Assembly (NCBI GenBank): GCA_947504035.1
Contig: CANNGA010000007.1
Coordinates: 1 to 64,000 of the forward strand
Direction of reading: 5' to 3'
Length of the DNA: 64,000 bases
Origin: an uncultured Flavobacteriaceae bacterium
GTDB taxonomy: Bacteria; Bacteroidota; Bacteroidia; Flavobacteriales; Flavobacteriaceae
Positions 34,630 through 43,687 of this stretch are shown piece after piece. The notes below the pieces were generated by a model. That model had not been told where the DNA came from. It made no database searches and saw only the letters and a program-made list of their open reading frames with translations. The first letter of the stretch is position 1. The number at the start of each line of letters is the position of its first letter. Both the position numbers and the translations under genes were made by a program.

Positions 34630-34956
34630 ATGAATATAGAAAATGCACAAAAAGCAGTAGACGAATGGATCAACACACATGGCGTTCGTTATTTTAATGA
34701 ACTAACCAATATGGCCCAACTCACAGAAGAAGTTGGCGAAGTGGCACGAATTATTGCACGTCGTTATGGAGAACAAAGTGAAAAAGAAAGCGATAAAGAC
34801 AAAGATTTAGGTGAAGAATTAGCAGATGTACTATTTGTAGTCTTATGTCTCGCTAATCAAACAGGAGTAGATTTACAAGCAGCTTTTGATAAGCGGATGT
34901 ATAAAAAAGGCAAACGCGATCACGATAGACACCATAATAATGAAAAATTGAAATAA
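34630..34956 (+). CDS. MazG-like nucleotide pyrophosphohydrolase
   Basis: A 108-residue all-alpha NTP pyrophosphatase. Metal-binding motif EExxE is in LTEEVGEVARII (~32-43) and ExxD in GEELADVLFVVL (~72-83). The C-terminus is His/Asp-rich (KRDHDRHHNNEK). Short single-domain members clean modified nucleotides or dimerise like dUTPases; the exact substrate is not visible. A hairpin terminator follows and reaches the aroA start. Confidence 0.9.
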   Translation: MNIENAQKAVDEWINTHGVRYFNELTNMAQLTEEVGEVARIIARRYGEQSEKESDKDKDLGEELADVLFVVLCLANQTGVDLQAAFDKRMYKKGKRDHDRHHNNEKLK

Positions 34957-34964
34957 TTTATAAT

Positions 34965-34972
34965 TATATTTG
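34965..34972 (+). promoter_or_regulatory. Candidate -7 element before aroA
   Basis: TATATTTG matches TANNTTTG. A TTG at 34948-34950 is 14 bp upstream, shorter than usual. Transcription would begin in or near the following hairpin. Confidence 0.4.
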
Positions 34973-34999
34973 ACGCTTCTAAAACTAGAAGCGTTTTTT
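34973..34999 (+). terminator. Intrinsic terminator abutting aroA
   Basis: ACGCTTCT (34973-34980), loop AAAACT, AGAAGCGT (34987-34994), then TTTTT. It ends one base before the aroA ATG. It ends the mazG-like transcript but leaves aroA almost no leader. Confidence 0.85.
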
Positions 35000-35000
35000 A

Positions 35001-36224
35001 ATGAATATCACTCTACAACAGTCCGAAATACACAAAGCAGCATCCATTGAGATCACAGGTTCTAAAAGCGAATCGAATAGGCTTTTATTATTACAAGCTT
35101 TATTTCCAGAATTCGATTTAAAGAATGTGTCAAACTCAGACGATAGTAACTTAATGACAAAAGCATTAGCGTCTAAAGAAACCATTGTAGATATTCATCA
35201 TGCAGGAACAGCCATGCGTTTTTTAACGGCTTATTTCTCTGTACAAGAAGGTCGCGAAACAATTCTTACGGGATCTAAACGTATGAAAGAACGTCCTATA
35301 AAAATTCTGGTAGACGCTCTAAGAGTGTTAGGTGCAGAGATCACTTATGAGGCAAATGAAGGCTTTCCTCCAATTAAGATTGTTGGTAAGAAACTATTAA
35401 AACACAAGGTATCCTTAAAAGCAAACGTAAGCAGTCAATACATTTCTGCGTTACTTTTAATTGCATCTACACTAGAAAATGGTATCGAATTAACATTAGA
35501 AGGTGATATTACATCCATACCTTACATTAAGATGACCTTAAGTTTGTTGAATGAAATAGGTATAAAAACAGCTTTCGAAAATAATGTGATTACAGTATGT
35601 CCAATAGAAACACCACCGGCTGCCAAGACCCTAACTGTAGAATCAGATTGGTCTTCGGCATCGTATTACTTTAGTATTGCCGCGATTAGCGCTGTAGGGA
35701 CTGAGATAAGTTTGGCCTCTTACAAAGCCAATTCGTTGCAAGGCGATTCGTGTTTGGTAGACATCTATAAACATTTTGGCGTAAGCACCCGTTTTACAGA
35801 AACACGTATGATTTTAACAAAGGAGTCTAAAACATTAGAACCCTTAGTTTTAGATTTAAAAAATGCGCCAGACATTGCGCAGACCATAGCAGTTACCTGT
35901 TTTACATTAGGTATCCCTTGTGATCTTACAGGGTTACATACCTTAAAAATAAAAGAAACAGACCGTCTTGTAGCACTTAAAACAGAAATTGAAAAATTAG
36001 GAGGTGCGGTAACAATTACAGACAAATCGTTACATTTAGAAGCTTCAAAAGGCATAAAGCCTATGGTGTCTATTGCGACATACAATGACCATAGAATGGC
36101 TATGGCTTTTGCACCTGTAGCATTAAAACAAGCAGTCATTATTGAAGATGCAGCTGTGGTTTCTAAAAGCTACCCTACCTTCTGGGAAGACTTAAAAGTA
36201 TTAGGTTTCGAAATAACAGAATAA
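35001..36224 (+). CDS. aroA: 3-phosphoshikimate 1-carboxyvinyltransferase (EPSP synthase)
   Basis: A 407-residue shikimate-pathway enzyme joining PEP and shikimate-3-phosphate. SKSESNRLLLLQALFP is the N-terminal substrate loop; GTAMRFLTAYFSVQEG (PEP site), SKRMKERPIKILVDALRVLGA, KANVSSQYISALLL and KETDRLVALKTEIEKLGG are all present, as is TYNDHRMAMAFAP at the C-terminus. Slightly shorter than E. coli AroA (427), normal for Bacteroidota. The ATG at 35001 directly follows a terminator hairpin; a later start would cut into the first strand. Confidence 0.96.
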   Translation: MNITLQQSEIHKAASIEITGSKSESNRLLLLQALFPEFDLKNVSNSDDSNLMTKALASKETIVDIHHAGTAMRFLTAYFSVQEGRETILTGSKRMKERPIKILVDALRVLGAEITYEANEGFPPIKIVGKKLLKHKVSLKANVSSQYISALLLIASTLENGIELTLEGDITSIPYIKMTLSLLNEIGIKTAFENNVITVCPIETPPAAKTLTVESDWSSASYYFSIAAISAVGTEISLASYKANSLQGDSCLVDIYKHFGVSTRFTETRMILTKESKTLEPLVLDLKNAPDIAQTIAVTCFTLGIPCDLTGLHTLKIKETDRLVALKTEIEKLGGAVTITDKSLHLEASKGIKPMVSIATYNDHRMAMAFAPVALKQAVIIEDAAVVSKSYPTFWEDLKVLGFEITE

Positions 36225-36336
36225 TAATCGGCTATTTACTTGACAACCCCTACTTTGAGATTGTATATTAGCGCTTTTTAGAATTTTAAGGCCACTTAAA
36301 GGTTCTAAAAGCACATAAACTCATAAACTTTTTTAG

Positions 36337-37386
36337 ATGAAATTATCGAATTTTGGTTTTGAATTACCAGCAGAATTATTAGCAGAATACCCTTCAGAAA
36401 ATAGAGATGAATCGCGTTTAATGGTTTTAAATAGAAAAGAAAAAACTATAGAACACAAGTTGTTTAAAGACCTTATCAATTATTTTGAAGAGGACGATGT
36501 GATGATTCTTAATAACACCAAAGTATTTCCTGCTAGACTTTATGGTAATAAAGAAAAAACAGGAGCACGCATAGAAGTGTTTTTATTAAGAGAGCTTAAT
36601 GAAGAACAACGCCTTTGGGATGTTTTGGTAGACCCTGCTAGAAAAATAAGAATCGGTAATAAATTGTATTTCGGTGATGATGAAACTTTGGTTGCAGAAG
36701 TGATAGACAACACAACCTCTAGAGGACGTACATTACGTTTTCTATATGATGGATCTTACCAAGAGTTTAGAGCGAAACTAAAAGAATTAGGAGAAACGCC
36801 ATTACCTAAATACATCAAGCGCGAGGTAGAGCCAGAAGATGAAAGCCGCTACCAAACCATATTTGCTAAAAACGAAGGCGCTGTAGCTGCACCAACAGCA
36901 GGGTTACACTTTTCAAAACACCTATTAAAGCGTTTAGAAATTAAAGGTGTTAATTTTGCAGAAGTGACACTTCATGTAGGTTTAGGGACGTTTAACCCTG
37001 TAGAGGTAGAAGATTTATCTAAGCATAAAATGGACAGTGAAGAGATTGTCGTAGGAACAGAAGCTGCGAACATCATCAATACAGGAATTCAAAGAAAGAA
37101 GCGTGTATGTGCTGTAGGCACAACAGCGATGCGTACTATAGAAAGTTCTGTGTCTTCAAGCGGTTTATTAAATGAAATGGATGGTTGGACAAATAAATTT
37201 ATATTCCCTCCTTACGATTTTAGTATTGCCAATTGTATGATTACTAATTTCCATACCCCAAAGTCAACACTACTCATGATGGCCTCTGCTTTTGCAGGTC
37301 ACGACTTTATTATGGAAGCCTATGAAGAAGCCATTAAAGAAAAGTATAAGTTTTACAGTTATGGCGATGCCATGCTCATCATATAA
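36337..37386 (+). CDS. queA: S-adenosylmethionine:tRNA ribosyltransferase-isomerase
   Basis: A 349-residue enzyme making epoxyqueuosine in tRNA by transferring the ribosyl part of SAM. It starts [19 protein letters not shown], as the family does. [25 protein letters not shown] and [19 protein letters not shown] are the conserved QueA blocks. Full length. A strong terminator follows. Confidence 0.97.
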   Translation: MKLSNFGFELPAELLAEYPSENRDESRLMVLNRKEKTIEHKLFKDLINYFEEDDVMILNNTKVFPARLYGNKEKTGARIEVFLLRELNEEQRLWDVLVDPARKIRIGNKLYFGDDETLVAEVIDNTTSRGRTLRFLYDGSYQEFRAKLKELGETPLPKYIKREVEPEDESRYQTIFAKNEGAVAAPTAGLHFSKHLLKRLEIKGVNFAEVTLHVGLGTFNPVEVEDLSKHKMDSEEIVVGTEAANIINTGIQRKKRVCAVGTTAMRTIESSVSSSGLLNEMDGWTNKFIFPPYDFSIANCMITNFHTPKSTLLMMASAFAGHDFIMEAYEEAIKEKYKFYSYGDAMLII

Positions 37387-37391
37387 ATTTA

Positions 37392-37417
37392 AAGCCTCGT
37401 TTTACGAGGCTTTTTTT
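37392..37417 (+). terminator. queA terminator
   Basis: AAGCCTCG, loop TTTTA, CGAGGCTT, then a T-run: a strong intrinsic terminator. Confidence 0.93.
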
Positions 37418-37468
37418 ATAAATACACACAAGGCAAATTTAATTAGTGTTTTTAGAGAAAGCTTTCAC

Positions 37469-37476
37469 TATTTTTG
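37469..37476 (+). promoter_or_regulatory. rlmN promoter -7 element
   Basis: TATTTTTG fits TANNTTTG and ends 8 bp before the rlmN ATG, so the transcript would have a very short leader. The -33 element is not clear. Confidence 0.45.
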
Positions 37477-37484
37477 CAATGTAA

Positions 37485-38525
37485 ATGGATACGATTAAAA
37501 AGGATATAAGAGCGCTAACAAAAACGCAATTACGCGAATTTTTCGAAGCTCAGGGGGATAAAGCATTTCGAGGCAATCAAGTGTACGAGTGGTTATGGCA
37601 AAAAGGAGCGCACAGCTTCGAAGCTATGACTAATATTTCTAAATCTACTAGAGAGATGTTAGAAGCCCATTTTGTGATCAATCACATAAAAGTAGATACC
37701 ATGCAGCGTAGCAGTGATGGTACTATAAAAAATGCAGTACGACTTCATGACGATCTTATTGTAGAGTCGGTATTAATACCTACGCCAACGCGAACCACAG
37801 CCTGTGTGTCTAGCCAAGTAGGCTGTAGTTTAGATTGCCGTTTCTGTGCAACATCACGTTTAAAGCGGATGCGTAATCTTAATCCAGATGAAATTTACGA
37901 TCAAGTTGTAGCCATCGATAACGAAAGTAGATTATACCACAACCGGCCTTTAAGTAATATTGTATTTATGGGGATGGGAGAGCCTCTTATGAACTACAAT
38001 AACGTCCTTAAAGCCATAGATAAAATCACATCGCCAGAAGGCTTGGCCATGTCGCCAAAGCGTATTGTTGTGTCTACCTCAGGCGTGCCTAAAATGATAC
38101 GAAAAATGGCAGACGATGGGGTGAAATTTAAATTAGCCGTATCGTTACATTCAGCTATCGATGAGGTAAGAACAGCTATCATGCCTTTTAATGCCACGTT
38201 CCCTTTGGCCGATTTGCGAGCTGCACTAGAACATTGGTATGCCAAAACTAAAAATAGAATTACTTATGAGTATGTCGTTTGGAAAGGTATAAATGATAAA
38301 CGTAAAGATGTAGACGCTTTAGTTGAGTTTTGCAAATTTGCACCAAGTAAGGTTAATCTTATCGAGTACAACCCTATAGACGATGGAGAGTTTCAACAAG
38401 CCCGATCAGAAGCTATAGAGATGTATAAAAACGTTTTAGAAGCACACCGTATTACAGTTACCATTCGCAGAAGTAGAGGTAAAGATATAGACGCCGCCTG
38501 CGGCCAATTAGCAAACAAGAGTTAG
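37485..38525 (+). CDS. rlmN: Dual-specificity 23S rRNA/tRNA adenine-C2 methyltransferase
   Basis: A 346-residue radical-SAM enzyme methylating A2503 of 23S rRNA and A37 of some tRNAs. The cluster motif CxxxCxxC is C114, C118 and C121 (VGCSLDCRFCATS). GMGEPLMNY is the SAM-binding block, and the C-terminal DIDAACGQLA holds the mechanistic cysteine. A second conserved Cys lies at 107. Transcribed after the queA terminator. Confidence 0.97.
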   Translation: MDTIKKDIRALTKTQLREFFEAQGDKAFRGNQVYEWLWQKGAHSFEAMTNISKSTREMLEAHFVINHIKVDTMQRSSDGTIKNAVRLHDDLIVESVLIPTPTRTTACVSSQVGCSLDCRFCATSRLKRMRNLNPDEIYDQVVAIDNESRLYHNRPLSNIVFMGMGEPLMNYNNVLKAIDKITSPEGLAMSPKRIVVSTSGVPKMIRKMADDGVKFKLAVSLHSAIDEVRTAIMPFNATFPLADLRAALEHWYAKTKNRITYEYVVWKGINDKRKDVDALVEFCKFAPSKVNLIEYNPIDDGEFQQARSEAIEMYKNVLEAHRITVTIRRSRGKDIDAACGQLANKS

Positions 38526-38582
38526 ACAAAACGCATAATTATAAAAAAGCGTACCTCTTTTAGAAATTAGATGCAATAACAC

Positions 38583-39560
38583 ATGAAAATTGTAGAGCAA
38601 ATAAAACAACCCATAGCTTACGAGATGGATCTTTTCGAACAAAAGTTTCAACTGTCCATGTCTAGCAAGGTCGCTTTGTTGAATAGAATAACACATTACA
38701 TCGTTAATAGAAAAGGGAAGCAAATGCGGCCTATGTTTGTGTTTTTAGTTGCTAAAATGGTCTCTAGGGGAGAGGTGAGAGAACGCACGTATCGAGGAGC
38801 TTCTGTTATAGAACTAATTCATACCGCAACACTCGTACATGACGATGTTGTAGACGATAGTAATATAAGACGAGGTTTTTTCTCTGTAAATGCACTGTGG
38901 AAAAATAAAATTGCCGTTTTAATTGGTGATTACTTACTGTCTAAAGGTTTATTATTATCTATAGATAATAATGATTTCGATTTGTTGAAAATTATATCTG
39001 TAGCCGTTCGCGAAATGAGCGAAGGCGAGTTATTACAAATAGAAAAAGCACGTAAATTAGATATTACAGAAGACGTTTATTACGAAATAATAAGACAGAA
39101 AACCGCAACCCTAATAGCGGCGTGCTGTAGTCTTGGAGCAGCTTCTGTAAAGCCAGACTCTGTTCATGTAGAGACCATGCGTAAGTTTGGAGAATTAATA
39201 GGGATGGCATTTCAAATAAAAGACGATTTATTCGATTATGGCGATGCCCAAATTGGGAAACCTACAGGAATAGATATTAAAGAGCAAAAAATGACCCTGC
39301 CTTTAATTCATGTGCTTAACCACGCCACTAAAAAGGATAAGAAGTGGCTTATAAATTCGATTAAAAATCACAATAAAAATGCAAAGCGGGTTAAAGAAGT
39401 TATTGCTTTTGTAAAACAAAATGGAGGCTTAGACTATGCGATTTCTAAAATGAAAACCTTTCAAGAAGAAGCCTTAGCACTTTTAAAAAGTTATCCCGAT
39501 TCAGAATATAAAACGGCTTTAGAGCTTATGGTTAATTATGTTATTGATCGAAAAAAGTAG
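38583..39560 (+). CDS. Polyprenyl diphosphate synthase
   Basis: A 325-residue trans-prenyltransferase extending isoprenyl diphosphates, probably for the menaquinone side chain. The first Asp-rich motif is in LVHDDVVDDSNIRRG (~93-107), the second in FQIKDDLFDYGDA (~210-222), with GKQMRPMFVFLVAK at the start and KPTGIDIKEQKMTLPLIH after it. Octaprenyl-synthase-like (IspB/HepS). Chain length cannot be read by eye. Confidence 0.93.
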   Translation: MKIVEQIKQPIAYEMDLFEQKFQLSMSSKVALLNRITHYIVNRKGKQMRPMFVFLVAKMVSRGEVRERTYRGASVIELIHTATLVHDDVVDDSNIRRGFFSVNALWKNKIAVLIGDYLLSKGLLLSIDNNDFDLLKIISVAVREMSEGELLQIEKARKLDITEDVYYEIIRQKTATLIAACCSLGAASVKPDSVHVETMRKFGELIGMAFQIKDDLFDYGDAQIGKPTGIDIKEQKMTLPLIHVLNHATKKDKKWLINSIKNHNKNAKRVKEVIAFVKQNGGLDYAISKMKTFQEEALALLKSYPDSEYKTALELMVNYVIDRKK

Positions 39561-39809
39561 TTTTAAGAACGCTATTTTAACAAATTTTGTGACGCAGCTT
39601 CTTTAGAATAGCTGTACTTTTAGATATAGTGTTAATTTTACTATTCCAACTTACTACTCTTTTATTCAACTAAATTGAAATTCTAATTTAATGTGCGGTA
39701 GATGATATACCGCATAGAAAAGAATGTAATTGTATATCAAAACTTAAAATAAGTTTGCTCTCTATTATGCTAAATAGCAGTAAAAAAGAGTATACTGTAC
39801 TATTTTGTA

Positions 39810-41282
39810 ATGGTAAAGACCACTATTTATACATGTGTTTTAGGCATTGTGATGGCGTTTCAGCTCCAGGCACAACGCAAAGACCGTGTATGGAATAATC
39901 ATGAAAATTACAAGCAAGAAGTTATCGCTAACATGCGCAATACACCTTATGGAATTACAACCAGAAGGTTAGCAACGCGTATAGATAAGAGGGCATTAGG
40001 AAACAGCACTATGGAATTGTTTAAAGATTTCGATTTTGTAAATGGCATCAACATTGCCTGGGTCAATTTTGGGAGAGACATTGGTCTTGAAAGTGATTTT
40101 GGAGCGATTAGGACATACCGTCCAGATATAGAAAAATTCACTAAAATTTTTGATAAAGTGAGTCAAAGCGGTGGGAATGTAGTACGTTGGTGGTTTCATA
40201 CCAACGGGTCTACCAGTCCTGTTTTTGATGCTAATGATGAATTTGTAGTGCCAAATCCTGATTTTTTCGAAACAGACCTGCGTACACTTCTAGATGTAGC
40301 GGCTTCAAAGGGACTTAAAATTCAAATCTGTTTGTGGTCTTTCGATATGCTTAAAGGAGGGCAGTGGCGTGTCAACTCAGCTAGAAATAAAAAGCTATTG
40401 ACCTCAGAACCGCATCTAAAGGCGTATTTAGAGCATGGACTCATTCCCCTTGTAAAAGCCTTAGGAAACCACCCAGGCTTGTATGCATGGGAGCTGTTTA
40501 ATGAACCCGAGGGGATGACAGAGACCTATGCGGGGCATTGGCCAGATTTTACAGATAAAATAACAGTCCCAGAACTGCAAAGAGTGGTTAATAAAATGGC
40601 AGCTGCAATTCGAAAAGAAGTTCCTGAAGCTAAGATTACCATAGGTGCTTTAGGGTTTTTATCATCACTTAATGATAGCGCTCTAAACTTCGAAAATAAT
40701 TATGCAGATGCCCAATTACAACAAGCAGGGGGCGAGGCAGAAGGTTATCTCGATTTCTACAACATACACTATTACGGCTGGGCGGGCGAAGCAGGCTCTC
40801 CGTTTCATACCACGTTCGAAGACAGTAATCTCGATAAGCCTGCTATAATTGCAGAATACTATCCAGATGAAACATTTCGCGTTACCCCCCAATACTTAGG
40901 TGTAAAACTATTAAATAACGGTTGGCATGGTTCCTTAATATGGTCTTGGACCGATCGCGATTGGGAGGCTATAGCGCCTGTGTTAGAAGCAACAGATAGT
41001 GCCTTGCGTCCCGATGCATTTAACGCTGTTCCGGAAACATTAGGAACTGTTAGTATTTTCCCTAACCCCGCAACGCATCAAATTGAAATTAAGAATATCC
41101 CCAAAACCACAGCGGTGATTTTACTGCTCAACCTTCAGGGACAAATCTTAAACCGTTTTACAGGTGATTTCTCTATGAAATCTAGTTTAAATGTAAGCCT
41201 GTTAACCTATAGTGCAGGTACTTATATCATTTCATTACAGAAAGCAGATCAAACCCTACATAAACGCTTTGTAAAATTGTAA
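39810..41282 (+). CDS. Secreted clan GH-A glycoside hydrolase (GH5/mannanase-like) with T9SS domain
   Basis: A 490-residue secreted enzyme with a signal peptide of ~21 residues (VLGIVMAFQLQA). The barrel contains GGNVVRWWFHTNG, the acid/base motif WELFNEPEG (Glu232) and the nucleophile in IIAEYYPDE (Glu349), followed by a GSLIWSWTDRDW strand: a clear clan GH-A retaining architecture, closest by eye to GH5-type cellulases or mannanases. A T9SS type A domain begins at VSIFPNPATHQIEI. Single gene. Substrate not certain. Confidence 0.83.
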   Translation: MVKTTIYTCVLGIVMAFQLQAQRKDRVWNNHENYKQEVIANMRNTPYGITTRRLATRIDKRALGNSTMELFKDFDFVNGINIAWVNFGRDIGLESDFGAIRTYRPDIEKFTKIFDKVSQSGGNVVRWWFHTNGSTSPVFDANDEFVVPNPDFFETDLRTLLDVAASKGLKIQICLWSFDMLKGGQWRVNSARNKKLLTSEPHLKAYLEHGLIPLVKALGNHPGLYAWELFNEPEGMTETYAGHWPDFTDKITVPELQRVVNKMAAAIRKEVPEAKITIGALGFLSSLNDSALNFENNYADAQLQQAGGEAEGYLDFYNIHYYGWAGEAGSPFHTTFEDSNLDKPAIIAEYYPDETFRVTPQYLGVKLLNNGWHGSLIWSWTDRDWEAIAPVLEATDSALRPDAFNAVPETLGTVSIFPNPATHQIEIKNIPKTTAVILLLNLQGQILNRFTGDFSMKSSLNVSLLTYSAGTYIISLQKADQTLHKRFVKL

Positions 41283-41312
41283 TTGTTATATAGGGGCGTT
41301 AAGAGAAAACGA

Positions 41313-41966
41313 CTATAAACCGCAATACTTTAATACATGCTCAGGAATGTGTAATTCAGGATCTAAATGAGAGTCACTAATAGGAGGTGCTGTAACTTGT
41401 TTTATAGGAACTACTCCTGCCCAAATAGGCAATTCCATGTCTTTTTTCTCATCAATAGCACCCTCAGCACGTACTTTAGCAGAAGCTGTTGTAATGTGTA
41501 AAGCAACCACTAAAGTGGCATTGAATTCTTTTGCGTTCATAGGTCTTAATAAATCCCACCGGTTAGGGATCATATGATCTACAATACATTTTAAAGCAGT
41601 TTCTTTGGGTTTAGAAGCTTCAATAGCGGTAACTGTTCCAAATACTGTTGCAGATCTGTAGTTTACAGAATGGTGAAAACCAGAGCGCGCTAAAACCAAG
41701 CCATCAAGATGCATTACCGTCATACTTGCCGTTTTTTGTTCTAATAAGGCTAGCAACATGCGGTTTTTTTTAGAGCCATGCAGATAAATCGTATCATCTA
41801 TTCTTCCGTAGGCCATAGGAATACTAATAGGAGCTCCTGCGTAATTATAAGCTACAAAACCGATGAAACCAGCATCGAGAATACTATTAATTTGGTCTTT
41901 GTCATAAACAGCTCTATTAGAACCTCTGGTGACTTTGTTTAAAGGGGTCTGGGTATATTGTTTCAT
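41313..41966 (-). CDS. Pyridoxamine 5'-phosphate oxidase-like flavin protein
   Basis: A 217-residue split-barrel FMN protein of the Pyridox_ox_2 / nitroimidazole-resistance type: IGFVAYNYAGAPISIPMAYGRIDDTIYLHGSK and RSGFHHSVNYRSATVFG carry the flavin-binding pattern. Divergent from a MocR-type regulator that uses PLP; the shared operator region between them indicates it is the regulated target. A vitamin B6-related reaction is likely but not proved. Confidence 0.85.
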   Translation of the reverse strand: MKQYTQTPLNKVTRGSNRAVYDKDQINSILDAGFIGFVAYNYAGAPISIPMAYGRIDDTIYLHGSKKNRMLLALLEQKTASMTVMHLDGLVLARSGFHHSVNYRSATVFGTVTAIEASKPKETALKCIVDHMIPNRWDLLRPMNAKEFNATLVVALHITTASAKVRAEGAIDEKKDMELPIWAGVVPIKQVTAPPISDSHLDPELHIPEHVLKYCGL

Positions 41967-42003
41967 AATGTATGTATGTTATGCTGTAAAATTAGTAACT
42001 TCA

Positions 42004-42046
42004 TGGACTACTTAAATAGTCCAATTTTTATTTTATTGATAGTCCA
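42004..42046. promoter_or_regulatory. MocR-type operator: three TGGACTA/TAGTCCA half-sites
   Basis: TGGACTA (42004-42010) and TAGTCCA (42017-42023) form an inverted repeat with a 6-bp spacer. A third half-site TAGTCCA (42040-42046) ends 3 bp before the regulator start codon. They occupy the divergent promoter between the PNPOx-like and MocR genes, as expected for autoregulation plus control of the neighbour. Confidence 0.75.
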
Positions 42047-42049
42047 GAT

Positions 42050-43528
42050 ATGATCCCTTATAAAACAATACTTCAGTTTGATAAAGAAAAGAAGCAAGCA
42101 CTTTACATTCAGCTTACCAATCAATTTATACATTTAATCAATCAAGGCCTATTAGCACCAGAGACACGATTGCCTAGCAGTAGACAGTTGGCAGATCTTA
42201 TTGGAGTGCACCGAAAGACAGTGGTGGCCTGTTATGAAGAACTAGATGTGCAAGGTTGGGTAAATACCTTGCCTCAAAAAGGGACATTTGTAAATGCAGA
42301 ATTGCCAGTGTTAAAAACACAGCCTATAGGAGAAGTTTTGGCGCCGTTTAAAGCTGACGAACCAGGATTTTCGTTTAAAAAAAATGCCATTTTAAATCGC
42401 AGTTTCCCCCAACATTATAAAGACGGATTTGTTTATGTGAATGATGGTGTTTCAGATGGAAGACTTGCGCCTGTACAAGAAATAGCGGTTATGTATAGAA
42501 AACTGTTGTCTAAAAAACAGACTGTTAATGCATTAGGGTATGGTACGACCTATGGCCATTTAGATTTAAGAACAACATTAGTCAACTATCTCAATGCTAC
42601 CAGAGGATTAGATATTACTGTAGACAATATTTTGATTACCAGAGGAAGTCAAATGGGGTTGTTTTTAAGTGCGCAATTGCTGGTTGATACTAATGATTAT
42701 ATCATTATAGGAGCTACCAATTATGGATCTTTAGATACAACTTTCGAATGTGCAGGCGCGAAACTACTAAGGGTTACAGTAGACGATAACGGTCTAGATA
42801 CAGGGGAAATAGAGCGCTTGTGTAAACAACATGTTATAAAAGCAATTTATACGACATCGCACCACCACCACCCCACAACAGTAACCTTATCGGCTCAACG
42901 TAGATTACACCTTTTAAATTTAGCTAAAACCTATGGTTTTGCAATTATAGAAGATGATTACGATTATGATTTTCATTACAATCAAGCGCCAATTTTACCT
43001 TTAGCCAGCCATGATAAGTATGGGCATGTTATTTATGTAGGCTCGGTATGTAAAACCGTAGCGCCCGTATTTAGAGTGGGGTATTTGGTAGCTTCAAAAT
43101 CTTTTGTAGACGAATGTGCTAAGTGGCGTAGGTTTGTAGACCGGCAAGGCGATGCCATACTAGAACTTACATTTTCTAGATTTATAAAGGATGGGGGTTT
43201 AGATAGGCATATTAAAAAAGTGATGAAACTATACAAGCGCCGAAGAGATGTGTTTTGTACACTCTTTAAATCGGAGTTAGGGGCGTATTTTTCTTTTGAA
43301 ATTCCTAAAGGCGGCATGGCCATATGGGCTGTACTTCATAAACAATACACTTGGGAGGCAGTGGCTAAAAAAGCCTTAGACGTTAAATTGGTCATCCCAG
43401 AATGGCAGCGGTATGATATGGCAGGAATAGGACATAATGCGATTAGAATAGGCTTTGCAGCTTATAATGAAGAAGAAATTCATGATTTTGTAGAGCGCCT
43501 AAAGACGACCATGTTAGCACTGTATTAA
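42050..43528 (+). CDS. MocR/PdxR-family transcriptional regulator (GntR + aminotransferase-like)
   Basis: A 492-residue fusion. N-terminal GntR winged helix (~12-80: LYIQLTNQFIHLINQG, LPSSRQLADLIGVHRKTVVACYEELDVQGW). C-terminal fold type I aminotransferase domain (~120-490) with YGTTYGHLDLR, HHHHPTTVTLSAQRR, IIEDDYDYDF and YVGSVCKTVAPVFRVGYLV, where Lys in SVCKT is the PLP-binding lysine. MocR proteins sense PLP or amino compounds. It is divergent from the PNPOx-like gene across a clear operator. Confidence 0.95.
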   Translation: MIPYKTILQFDKEKKQALYIQLTNQFIHLINQGLLAPETRLPSSRQLADLIGVHRKTVVACYEELDVQGWVNTLPQKGTFVNAELPVLKTQPIGEVLAPFKADEPGFSFKKNAILNRSFPQHYKDGFVYVNDGVSDGRLAPVQEIAVMYRKLLSKKQTVNALGYGTTYGHLDLRTTLVNYLNATRGLDITVDNILITRGSQMGLFLSAQLLVDTNDYIIIGATNYGSLDTTFECAGAKLLRVTVDDNGLDTGEIERLCKQHVIKAIYTTSHHHHPTTVTLSAQRRLHLLNLAKTYGFAIIEDDYDYDFHYNQAPILPLASHDKYGHVIYVGSVCKTVAPVFRVGYLVASKSFVDECAKWRRFVDRQGDAILELTFSRFIKDGGLDRHIKKVMKLYKRRRDVFCTLFKSELGAYFSFEIPKGGMAIWAVLHKQYTWEAVAKKALDVKLVIPEWQRYDMAGIGHNAIRIGFAAYNEEEIHDFVERLKTTMLALY

Positions 43529-43687
43529 GACTTCTTAAGCAGATTTCATTTTTAAAATGAATACTTTACAGTACATTTACAATGTATTTTAGGTCTGTAA
43601 GAAGGGGCGTGATGTTAAGGTGTTTTTTAACATACAAACCGTCCTAGAAGGCGACATTATTAATTAAAATTAGACAATACAAGTATT

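Noticed and set aside
39694-39714. Terminator from TGCGGTA/TACCGCA
   Set aside because: A 7-bp inverted repeat without a T-run; not enough to call a terminator or operator.
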